Made by a program: the position numbers and the translations under genes
Shown: piece by piece, positions 7,114-14,667 of the stretch
How positions within the stretch are numbered: position 1 is the stretch's first letter
How the letters are laid out: each line of letters begins with the position of its first letter
Notes under the pieces: model-generated
What the model saw: only the letters and a program-made list of their open reading frames with translations
Databases searched by the model: none
Told to the model about the DNA's origin: nothing
IMG/VR virus record: IMGVR_UViG_3300046334_000021
Location: 1-38,181 of that record
Direction: 5' to 3' (one strand)
Length of the DNA stretch: 38,181 nt
DNA from: a virus

Positions 7114-8019
7114 ATGGCTACAGAATTTGGAAACATTGATGATATGTTGATGGGCGGCACTTCGTCGCAAACACCGCCGACACCCGAGAGCCGGCACGAT
7201 GAGCCAGAAGAAGCGCCAGACGTTTCTTATGGTGATATTGATTCACCCGAGCAAGAGACAAAAGAATTAGAATCACCTGACCATGATGAACCGGACGATG
7301 ATCCAGAAGATGAACCAAAAGAGAAGGAACCAGAATATGACGATTATGGAAATGCTAAGACGCCTCCTAAAACGTATACTGAGGAAGAAGTTAACGAGCG
7401 CATTAATAAAGCAATTCGTGAAAGGCTTGCTCGGGGTAATAATCAGGGTCAACAGCCTACGCAGCAACAAGTGGCTCAACAAGCGCAGGAATTCGAGTAC
7501 AACCCCGATTCAACCGAGTCATGGGAAGGTCAACTAGAGAAGTTTGTTGAAAAAACAGTATCTAAGATAGGCCAAAAACAAGCCCAACAACAGCAACAAG
7601 CCCGAGATGAAGCCCATCAAGCCGAGTTTGAGGACAAATTTACCCGTGGAATGGGGCGCTTTAGTGATTTTAGGGATGTAGTGGGCGCTCAACCTGTCAC
7701 TGACCCCATGACATATGCTTTACGTGGAATGGCCGATCCGGCAGCGTTTATTTATGCAGCCAGTAAACGGCAACCGGCAGAATTACAGCGCATTGCTAAT
7801 ATTTCCGATCCCGCAGTCCAAATCATGGAAATGGGCAGACTTGAGGAGCGTATGAGAAAAGCAGCTCCAGGAACAAAAGCACCAAAACCCATTAGTAAAA
7901 CTCGTGAAGATGGCTCAATGCCGGTAAATACCAAGAAAAAAGAGCAGTCTATTGAGGATTTAATTGCCAAATCTGATGCTAAAAGAAAGGCGCAATTGAA
8001 TCAAAAAAGGGGTAGATAG
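7114..8019 (+). CDS. Scaffolding protein
   Basis: A 301-aa, highly charged protein between portal and coat, the exact position of the P22 scaffold (303 aa). The first 85 residues are very acidic and Pro-rich. The middle is Gln-rich helix and the C-terminus is basic ('KKKEQSIEDLIAKSDAKRKA'). In P22 a basic C-terminal helix-turn-helix binds the coat protein. The scaffold directs procapsid assembly and is then released. Sequence similarity to P22 is not obvious by eye, so the call depends on composition, length and synteny. Confidence 0.87.
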   Translation: MATEFGNIDDMLMGGTSSQTPPTPESRHDEPEEAPDVSYGDIDSPEQETKELESPDHDEPDDDPEDEPKEKEPEYDDYGNAKTPPKTYTEEEVNERINKAIRERLARGNNQGQQPTQQQVAQQAQEFEYNPDSTESWEGQLEKFVEKTVSKIGQKQAQQQQQARDEAHQAEFEDKFTRGMGRFSDFRDVVGAQPVTDPMTYALRGMADPAAFIYAASKRQPAELQRIANISDPAVQIMEMGRLEERMRKAAPGTKAPKPISKTREDGSMPVNTKKKEQSIEDLIAKSDAKRKAQLNQKRGR

Positions 8020-8024
8020 CTCAT

Positions 8025-8053
8025 TTGACAGATTGTTAATCACGTTCTAAGAT
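8025..8053 (+). promoter_or_regulatory. Strong internal promoter for the coat gene
   Basis: Consensus -35 TTGACA (8025-8030), a 17-base spacer and -10 TAAGAT (8048-8053) lie in the 196-bp gap before the coat gene. A dedicated strong promoter would explain how coat is made in excess over portal and scaffold. A terminator directly after the coat gene fits a separate coat transcript. Confidence 0.75.
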
Positions 8054-8215
8054 GTTTTTAATCGCAGTACAGACGTGTATCGGCCATCCGTCAGCCAAAG
8101 TTATAAATTAGTAGTGGCGTGTATCTAGTCTTCCGCCGGACAAATGGTAGTTAGGCACTTGAGCAATGATGCTTGAGTAATTAATAAACATTTGTTCGGT
8201 CAGGGAGATAGAACA
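8054..8215 (+). other. Long 5' leader of the coat gene
   Basis: About 155 bases would be transcribed between the promoter and the coat start codon, unusually long for this compact genome. The leader has a repeated CGTGTATC (in 8070s and 8120s), a small AGCA/TGCT hairpin near 8164-8175 and a good ribosome-binding site (AGGGAG) 9 bases before the ATG. No gene is seen in it. It may stabilise or regulate coat mRNA. Confidence 0.45.
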
Positions 8216-9463
8216 ATGGCTAACGTCTTTAGAGAAACCCAGTATGTATTGGACGACGTGTTCGTCCGATTCTGGAACAGTCTAGCATTTGCTAGAACCG
8301 CAAACCGAAATCTTGAATCAGATTTTAAAAACCTACGCTTTGCAACTGGTCAAACACTTGATTACCGCTTGGAAGAAAGATACCTAGCCGGTGAAGGTGC
8401 TACAGCTACAGCCGAAGCGCGTGTACAGGTCATCCGACCCCTTTCTATTACTAAGCAATTCCGTACCATGATTGAATACACAGGTTTCAACCTGACATTC
8501 GATAGGGCGCGAGATGAACCTTATTTGGAAATGGCGAATGCTCCTCGTGCGAAACGACTTGCTAACTTGGTTGAAAACTTCATTGCTGATGAATTCCAGA
8601 CTCAAGTATATCAATCCGTTGGTACTCCTGGCGTTCCCGTAGACTTCAACACTATTTTAAGTGCTGATGCTTTGATGACTCAGCTTGGTATACCAGAAGA
8701 TGGCAAACGTTACGCTGCCGTTCCTCCTCGTGTATCTGCCAACTTGAACAATGATTTGTATAACGTGTTCAACAGCACTGTTAATACTGGCGCTTTGATT
8801 GACGGCTTCATTGGTCATTTATCTGGCTTTGACTTCTTCAAGACTAACTTCTTAAAACGTCAAATCGCTGGTGCTGGTCAGTTAGGCGGATCACCTCCTG
8901 CTGGTATGTTATTGGCCGGAACGGTCACAAATGGTCCAATTGTTGATGGAAATACTATCGCTGTAACAGGTTTAGGCCAAGCGCCTGGAACTGTGGTATT
9001 CCAAAAAGGTGACGTTATCCAGGTTGATCCAGCCGCTGGTGTGTACATGGTCAATCCGTTGACTTATGAACCCATTTACGAAGCTCCTGCTCAGTTCGTA
9101 GTAACAGCTCAGGTAATTTCTGCTAACGGCTCGACTGCAACAATTCCTGTTAACCCAACAATCGTTATTGATGGCGCTCGACAAAACATTTCTGCCGCGA
9201 TTCCTAATACGACTCAAATGTTGCTGTATGCATCTCATAACGTATCACTTGCTTACCATACCCAAGCGGTAGTCTTTGCGGCTCCTCCTATCAAAGAACT
9301 TCGCGGCGGTGTTGAAGCGGTAACTCGTTACTCTGACTTGTACAAACTTTCTATGACGTACTCACTTGGTGCGGACATCAGAAACTACGAACAGTTAGAC
9401 CGTATCGACGTTATTTGCGGTGTCGCAATTAACCCTGAGTTTGCTGTGATGATTATGTCCTAA
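8216..9463 (+). CDS. Major capsid protein (P22 coat-like)
   Basis: A 415-aa coat protein of the P22 gp5 type (430 aa in P22). The N-terminus 'MANVFRETQYVLDDVFVRFW' and the segment 'VIRPLSITKQFRTMIEYTGF' resemble this HK97-fold family. A beta-rich insertion at about residues 220-335 corresponds to the inserted surface domain. I use ATG 8216 because AGGGAG precedes it. An in-frame TTG at 8192 has no ribosome-binding site. The gene has its own promoter and a terminator just downstream. Confidence 0.93.
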   Translation: MANVFRETQYVLDDVFVRFWNSLAFARTANRNLESDFKNLRFATGQTLDYRLEERYLAGEGATATAEARVQVIRPLSITKQFRTMIEYTGFNLTFDRARDEPYLEMANAPRAKRLANLVENFIADEFQTQVYQSVGTPGVPVDFNTILSADALMTQLGIPEDGKRYAAVPPRVSANLNNDLYNVFNSTVNTGALIDGFIGHLSGFDFFKTNFLKRQIAGAGQLGGSPPAGMLLAGTVTNGPIVDGNTIAVTGLGQAPGTVVFQKGDVIQVDPAAGVYMVNPLTYEPIYEAPAQFVVTAQVISANGSTATIPVNPTIVIDGARQNISAAIPNTTQMLLYASHNVSLAYHTQAVVFAAPPIKELRGGVEAVTRYSDLYKLSMTYSLGADIRNYEQLDRIDVICGVAINPEFAVMIMS

Positions 9464-9471
9464 AACTGCTT

Positions 9472-9504
9472 GCTGCCCTCATTCGTGAGGGTAGCACTCT
9501 TTTT
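9472..9504 (+). terminator. Rho-independent terminator after the coat gene
   Basis: GCTGCCCTC (9472-9480) pairs with GAGGGTAGC (9487-9495), with one G-U pair and a 6-base loop. A CTCTTTTTA tract (9497-9505) follows directly. It sits 8 bases after the coat stop and would end or attenuate the abundant coat transcript before the tail genes. Confidence 0.85.
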
Positions 9505-9520
9505 ATACAAGGGGTTAAAG

Positions 9521-9808
9521 ATGCACGTACAAGAAACAGAAGAGATGGTTACTTATCTAGGACGAGCAGTGCCACGTCGAGGCTTTAGAGCTTATATTTT
9601 TGCAAGTGATGGCCGTCAAAAGATTGCTGAATCCTTCGATGAATTCGATTTATTTACTCATAGTGATGAATGGTTTGCGAGCAAAGAAGAAGCCGAAGCT
9701 GCTAAAAAACCAGCAAGAAAAAAACCTGTTAAAACTGAGTCAGAAAAGTTGATGGTTGTAGATGGACTAATTGAAGAGGATTTTTTACCTAACGAAACAG
9801 GTGAATAA
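9521..9808 (+). CDS. Hypothetical virion-region protein, 95 aa
   Basis: Small protein between coat and the gp4-like factor. The N-terminal half is compact ('GRAVPRRGFRAYIFASDGRQ'), followed by a Lys/Ala-rich linker ('EAEAAKKPARKKPVKTESEK') and an acidic tail. The start is chosen at ATG 9521, with AAGGGG upstream and downstream of the terminator. It could be a minor head protein. No family recognised. Confidence 0.65.
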   Translation: MHVQETEEMVTYLGRAVPRRGFRAYIFASDGRQKIAESFDEFDLFTHSDEWFASKEEAEAAKKPARKKPVKTESEKLMVVDGLIEEDFLPNETGE

Positions 9809-10749
9809 TGGCCTACACATTCCGAGACTTCGCTTTTCAAATGTACCGTTTGATAAGTGCCTCAAATCCGACAACACCTCTTCATGGTGATGATGAAAAG
9901 CTCTGTTTACAGGTCTTAAATCAGCTCATGCAAGCCTATGCCGGTAACGGGCAAATGTTAACCATTGCAAAGACTCTTGATTGTCCTATCACTAACGGCA
10001 CAACTACGATTCGATTTACGGATAATAATTATCCCACTGACACGATTGTCACAGAATTAGTGGTTTTAACCACAGCTTCACCCTCGTTTACCGTAGCCAA
10101 TGGCACGATTTACAGTGTGGGCGATTTAGTCACTGGTAACGGAATACCCGCATCAACAACTATTTTGAGCATTGATGGGAATCTGATTACCTTAACGAAC
10201 AGTGCCACAATTACGGGCTCATCTACACTCACATTTACTCAGCCTGTGATTGTTCCTGGCGTTGTATTTATCAAACAAGGACGACTTGCAAATCTTGATA
10301 ATGCCTGGTTAATTTTATCAGGAGTCACGTACCCATTGATTGATAAATCACGAGACGATTTTCTGGCGGCTTGGAAGTATGAGCCCTTAAAAGGATTACC
10401 ACGTTTTGCGATTGTATTTCCTAACACTGAATGGGTTGATATTCAGCTTTACCCTGCACCTTCTCAGTTCTTTGACTTCTTTTGCCGCGGGAAATTTCAA
10501 TTATCCGAATATACAAAAGACTCTGACATGTCGAATTTGCCTCAATATTTTATTCGATTCCTGTTGATCGCCTGTGCACGTGACGTTTGTATGTACAAAG
10601 GACGAGCCGAAGCCTGGACTCCAAAATTGGAACAATTCTACGAAGAAGCCTATGACATTATGGTATCAACCAGTGAAATAAATCTGTCCATTACTGGTGA
10701 TGAACAATCCCTCTTAAATGGCGCATGGCGTGTCAGGGCAGGGATATAA
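9808..10749 (+). CDS. Tail accessory factor / head-closure protein (P22 gp4-like)
   Basis: A 313-aa protein in the P22 gp4 position, immediately before the gp10-like gene. Its helical N-terminal region ('KLCLQVLNQLMQAYAGNGQM', about residues 31-50) fits the gp4 fold, whose 12 copies extend the portal and seal packaged DNA. Longer than P22 gp4 (166 aa), it carries an inserted beta module at about 86-148 ('GNGIPASTTIL...'), which recurs in the tail collar protein at 17138-18775. The start overlaps the preceding stop (TAATG). Function is assigned from synteny and the N-terminal pattern. Confidence 0.75.
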   Translation: MAYTFRDFAFQMYRLISASNPTTPLHGDDEKLCLQVLNQLMQAYAGNGQMLTIAKTLDCPITNGTTTIRFTDNNYPTDTIVTELVVLTTASPSFTVANGTIYSVGDLVTGNGIPASTTILSIDGNLITLTNSATITGSSTLTFTQPVIVPGVVFIKQGRLANLDNAWLILSGVTYPLIDKSRDDFLAAWKYEPLKGLPRFAIVFPNTEWVDIQLYPAPSQFFDFFCRGKFQLSEYTKDSDMSNLPQYFIRFLLIACARDVCMYKGRAEAWTPKLEQFYEEAYDIMVSTSEINLSITGDEQSLLNGAWRVRAGI

Positions 10750-12521
10750 TGCCTATTCAATCTCTACCTATATTTTGTTACTACGATGTCCAGCGATTTA
10801 CGCAGTTTGGCTCTATGGATTGTGCGAATTGGTATGGAATCCAGGTAGACAGCGGAAAAAAACAACAAGCTTTATATCCAGCAATGGGAAGAAAGCACGT
10901 ACATTTTTTGAATGAAAACCGTCTTATTTATAATACTGAACCACGAGACGAGTTTCGCACAATTGATTATATGTATGTTATCGAAGGTACTCAGGTTATA
11001 GCCTACGACCGTTTTTTTAATCCTCAAATACTTGGGAATATATCATTAACGGGCACATTATGGTTTGCCTATTTGCCTGTGAATACGGCTGTTTATGCGT
11101 TGCTCACCAATGGTACAAGCGTTTATATAATCACTGAAATAGGTACGTCAGTCACAATGACTTTGTGTACCGACACGAATGCGCCAACAAAACCGCAATA
11201 TGTGGCAGCGTTTGGCAATCGGTTTATTGTCAGTCAAGCAGACACGCCGATAAATTATCTTACTCAGATTAACTTGGGAGGCTCTCCCCCTGTTGATCCG
11301 GCTAAGATTTTCACAATTCCTGACGGAGGAGCTGGATTCGCCCTGTTTTTCAGCTCTTCTGGAATTGTACGATCTTATGCAGTATTACACAGTCAATTAT
11401 ACATATTTACCGACTTTACGACTGATATTTGGGCAAATATTCCCACGCAAATTACTGTTGCTGGGGTTACTCGTGAATTTCCGTGGAAAATTAATACCTC
11501 ATACAACTGGGATTATGGAATTGCTGATCCCCTAAGTCTGTCTGTTGATTTTGGCCGCATGGTATGGCTTGGTAAAAATTCAAATGGCCTCGTATCGTTT
11601 ATGGCTTCTGATGGTGGTCAGCCGGTAGATATTTCAACCCAGGCTATCAATATATTGCTTGAGAATTCGACCGAAGATGATGACGGGTTAAGCCCATTCT
11701 TACGGCTTACATCCGATGGATTCCTATACCAGTATGAAAACACCGTATTTTATAGGGTTTCCGCTGGAATTTATGACAATACACAGCTTTTAGACCCTAC
11801 AACATTCGCCAATTCCATTGAATATAATTTTGAGACAAAGACATGGGGTCGAGTAATTGAATTAAATGGCAGTCGTTGCCGGATTCAAAAGCATATTTAT
11901 TTTAATAGCAGACATTTGGTTATAGTCCAAGGCGATCCCGCTATTTACGAGATGGCAGGAAATATTTACTATAATGAATTGCGAAATCCTGCGCAGCCCG
12001 ATACCCAAGCGGCGGATGCTTTTTTAAAATTCCCGATGCGGTATGAACTGGTCACACAGCAAATTTATCAGGAAGATTACTCGGAATTTATAGATGATTA
12101 TGTCGAGATTGACTTTGTATTTGGCAATAAAACGTTTTATCGTAGCTGTGCGCCTTTTCTTAATACCAAGTTTATTGTTGATGAGCGTTCTACTCCAGAA
12201 GTTCCAATTTACATGCTTACAGAAGATGATAAATTCATTATTGCAGAAGGGTCAAATACACCTACATTTGATGACAACCATTATTGTGCCTTATTTAAGC
12301 CTCATATTGAGTTATATTATTCTGATGATGGCGGAGTATCTTTTCTCACTGCTGATTTACGTGAATTTAGTCCTTTAGGTCAATACCGATGGCGTATGCG
12401 CTGGTATGAGCTCGGAATTAGTCGAAACCGATGTTACCGGTTAGTTTGTGTTAGTTCTGCTCCCATAGTTATACTAGGAGCAGTACGCAATACTCGACGT
12501 GCAAGCGGAGGGGCGAACTGA
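10749..12521 (+). CDS. Packaged-DNA stabilisation / tail hub protein (P22 gp10-like)
   Basis: A 590-aa beta-rich protein beginning 'MPIQSLPIFCYY', close to the 'MPIQ.LP' start of P22 gp10 (472 aa). P22 gp10 is a beta-propeller tail hub between gp4 and the needle. Repeating propeller-like segments with Trp, Tyr and Asp run throughout. ATG 10749 overlaps the gp4-like stop (TAATG) and follows AGGGA. An upstream in-frame start at 10725 lies inside the previous gene. The C-terminal addition may anchor fibres. Confidence 0.8.
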   Translation: MPIQSLPIFCYYDVQRFTQFGSMDCANWYGIQVDSGKKQQALYPAMGRKHVHFLNENRLIYNTEPRDEFRTIDYMYVIEGTQVIAYDRFFNPQILGNISLTGTLWFAYLPVNTAVYALLTNGTSVYIITEIGTSVTMTLCTDTNAPTKPQYVAAFGNRFIVSQADTPINYLTQINLGGSPPVDPAKIFTIPDGGAGFALFFSSSGIVRSYAVLHSQLYIFTDFTTDIWANIPTQITVAGVTREFPWKINTSYNWDYGIADPLSLSVDFGRMVWLGKNSNGLVSFMASDGGQPVDISTQAINILLENSTEDDDGLSPFLRLTSDGFLYQYENTVFYRVSAGIYDNTQLLDPTTFANSIEYNFETKTWGRVIELNGSRCRIQKHIYFNSRHLVIVQGDPAIYEMAGNIYYNELRNPAQPDTQAADAFLKFPMRYELVTQQIYQEDYSEFIDDYVEIDFVFGNKTFYRSCAPFLNTKFIVDERSTPEVPIYMLTEDDKFIIAEGSNTPTFDDNHYCALFKPHIELYYSDDGGVSFLTADLREFSPLGQYRWRMRWYELGISRNRCYRLVCVSSAPIVILGAVRNTRRASGGAN

Positions 12522-12817
12522 TGGCCACTATATTTTTAGACCGAATTGATGCCGCTCCCGTTCTTGGAAGTCAGTTTGAATACCCATTTGCGACATGGCT
12601 GGCTGTATTAGTAAACGTTCTCAATGAAAACATACAAGACATTCAAAATGCTTTTAATTTACTCCAGGCTCGTGGTTATACCTCCGTCGAAATAGCTGAC
12701 ATGATGACAGCAGGAACAATTTTGAACGGGATGATTCTTTACGATACAGATTTAAACGTTTATGTAGGGATGCAAAACGGCGCTCTGGTAAAATTTACGA
12801 CTAGCGCATACCCATAA
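12521..12817 (+). CDS. Hypothetical tail-region protein, 98 aa
   Basis: Small protein directly after the gp10-like hub, where P22 has its tail needle gp26. It overlaps the hub gene by one base (TGATG), with GAGGGG upstream. It is much shorter than the 233-aa needle and has no long coiled coil. A helical N-terminal half ('LAVLVNVLNENIQDIQNAFN') precedes a beta-like end ('GMILYDTDLNVYVGMQNGAL'), as in small adaptor or fibre-base proteins. Role in the tail is inferred from position. Confidence 0.65.
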   Translation: MATIFLDRIDAAPVLGSQFEYPFATWLAVLVNVLNENIQDIQNAFNLLQARGYTSVEIADMMTAGTILNGMILYDTDLNVYVGMQNGALVKFTTSAYP

Positions 12818-12826
12818 GGAGATGTT

Positions 12827-13483
12827 ATGAGCTGGCTATCAAGTTTTCTACACCCAGAAAGGGGTTATAAAGCCGCGCAAGAGCAGCTTGACAAATATTA
12901 CAATGATGCTCAAGGAAAACTGCAACCCTATAACCAAAATGGGCAAGATGTCTATGGCAAATATAAAGATGCTATGGATAAGCTCATGAATCCTGGCGGC
13001 TTGCAAGATGAGTGGTCAAAAAATTACCAAGAAAGCGATATAGCCAAGCAAAACGAAGCAATGGCAAGTCAACACGGCCTTGATGCCGCAAGTTCTATGG
13101 GTCTTATGGGCTCATCTCCTGCTTTACAAGCGATTCAATCAGGAACAGCCGGAATTGTTGCCGGTGACAGACAAAAATACCTTGATGACTTGATGGAAAA
13201 GTACATGGCCGGTATTGGAATCGGTAAAGATATTTATGGAACTGGCGCTAATGCGGCGGGGAAACAAAGCGAAAATGCCATGAATCAGGGAACAAATTCC
13301 GCTCAAAATCAATTTAACCAAACCAATGCCCAAGGTGATATGTTTGGTAAACTATTAGGCTATGGCGCGGGAATGGTTGGAAGTGCGCTTGGTGGTCCTA
13401 TTGGCGGGGCATTAGGCTCTGGACTAGCTCAAAAAATGGGTTGGTCTACCAAAGGGAGCTACAACCCAACTGGGAGTAAATAA
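12827..13483 (+). CDS. Probable ejection (internal virion) protein, 218 aa
   Basis: The first 150 residues are helical and polar ('KAAQEQLDKYYNDAQGKLQP'). A Gly/Ala-rich hydrophobic stretch follows at about 178-205 ('LLGYGAGMVGSALGGPIGGA'), typical of phage proteins injected with DNA that insert into the envelope. Position matches the P22 gp14/gp7/gp20/gp16 block. AAGGAG lies before the ATG. It may form part of the trans-envelope channel. Precise P22 equivalence cannot be set by eye. Confidence 0.7.
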   Translation: MSWLSSFLHPERGYKAAQEQLDKYYNDAQGKLQPYNQNGQDVYGKYKDAMDKLMNPGGLQDEWSKNYQESDIAKQNEAMASQHGLDAASSMGLMGSSPALQAIQSGTAGIVAGDRQKYLDDLMEKYMAGIGIGKDIYGTGANAAGKQSENAMNQGTNSAQNQFNQTNAQGDMFGKLLGYGAGMVGSALGGPIGGALGSGLAQKMGWSTKGSYNPTGSK

Positions 13484-14667
13484 TGGCCTTAAATATCCCA
13501 AATACTGATTTGCCAGGCAACAGCTTTTTAAAAGGCATTGATAGCGGCTCCAGCATGTTTTCAAAACTGATGCAGCCTGTGCTTGAGCGTGAAAAACAAA
13601 AACAACAAGCGGAACAGTTTGCGCAAGAGCTTGCCTTGAAAAAACAACAAGAAGCTCGCATGGGCGCTAATTCCGGCCTAAATAGACAAATTCTTGAACA
13701 AAGCTTATTGAAGCTTAAGCATTCCAACGATCCACAATGGGCAATGCAACAATTACAACAAAAGCTCGATTATATTCAAAATTTAGGCAAACAAGGCGCT
13801 CAAGCTGGAGGAGGCCAACAAATGGGCGGCCAACAACAACAAGACCCTAATGTGAGCTTGATGGATATGCTAGGAGGCGGACAACAAGAAATGCCTCAAG
13901 GCCAAGGCGCAATGATGCCGCAAGAAGAACAAGCGCCACAAATGCAGCCTATCGGTCAACCACAGCAACCACAGCAACCAGAAGGTCAAGGAAACGGCTT
14001 GCCTGGTGGCTTGGACATGGACGAAATAAAACGCGCTCTGACCTATCAAGCATTAGGTTTAAAAGTTCCCACAAATGGAATTTACAAAGAACCTCCTCAA
14101 ATAAAAAGAATGAATGATTTGCGCTCTAAGATGGAAGAAGCAAAGTATAAGCACGACCTTAAAATAGCCGAAGAGCAAACTAAACAAGATTTAAAAAATG
14201 ATGCGACAAAGCATACAACGATTGAAGCAGCTAAAAATGATATTCCTCATTTGAAAGAAACATTACGTTCTTTAAAAGTTATGAAAAAGATTGCTGATGA
14301 TCCTAAGAACTCTGACATGTTTGGTCATTGGTGGTTAGGTCATGATAAAGCCGCGCAACGCATAAAAAATCCTAATGCGGGTACTTGGCAAGTGCATGGT
14401 CTTGCCCCAATTGTTGATGCGGAAATGAAAATGTCTTCTAAAGGCAATATTGTGGCTTTAAAAAGTGCGCAAGCTAATAAACCAAACTTTGGAGAAGACC
14501 AGTCGGTTGCACAAAGTAAACTGAATGCTCAAATAAATCAGATTGAAAGGCGCATTAAAGATACTGAACAAATAGCGAATCAATCTGGCGGCTCAAATGA
14601 AGAAGTAAAACATTTGAATGGCAAGACCTATAAAAAAATAGGGGGGGAATGGCATGAAATCGACTAA
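13483..14667 (+). CDS. Probable ejection protein, Gln-rich, 394 aa
   Basis: Second member of the internal-protein block. The N-terminal third is coiled-coil with many Gln and Lys residues. A Gln/Gly/Met/Pro-rich low-complexity region (about 105-170) follows, then long helices to the end. The Gln tracts resemble P22 gp20-type injected proteins. The start overlaps the previous stop (TAATG). CAA-rich repeats in the DNA make this gene prone to length variation. Confidence 0.68.
   Translation: MALNIPNTDLPGNSFLKGIDSGSSMFSKLMQPVLEREKQKQQAEQFAQELALKKQQEARMGANSGLNRQILEQSLLKLKHSNDPQWAMQQLQQKLDYIQNLGKQGAQAGGGQQMGGQQQQDPNVSLMDMLGGGQQEMPQGQGAMMPQEEQAPQMQPIGQPQQPQQPEGQGNGLPGGLDMDEIKRALTYQALGLKVPTNGIYKEPPQIKRMNDLRSKMEEAKYKHDLKIAEEQTKQDLKNDATKHTTIEAAKNDIPHLKETLRSLKVMKKIADDPKNSDMFGHWWLGHDKAAQRIKNPNAGTWQVHGLAPIVDAEMKMSSKGNIVALKSAQANKPNFGEDQSVAQSKLNAQINQIERRIKDTEQIANQSGGSNEEVKHLNGKTYKKIGGEWHEID

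Noticed and set aside
8192-8215. TTG start giving an eight-residue N-terminal extension of the coat protein
   Set aside because: It has no ribosome-binding site, while ATG 8216 has AGGGAG and yields a P22-like N-terminus.
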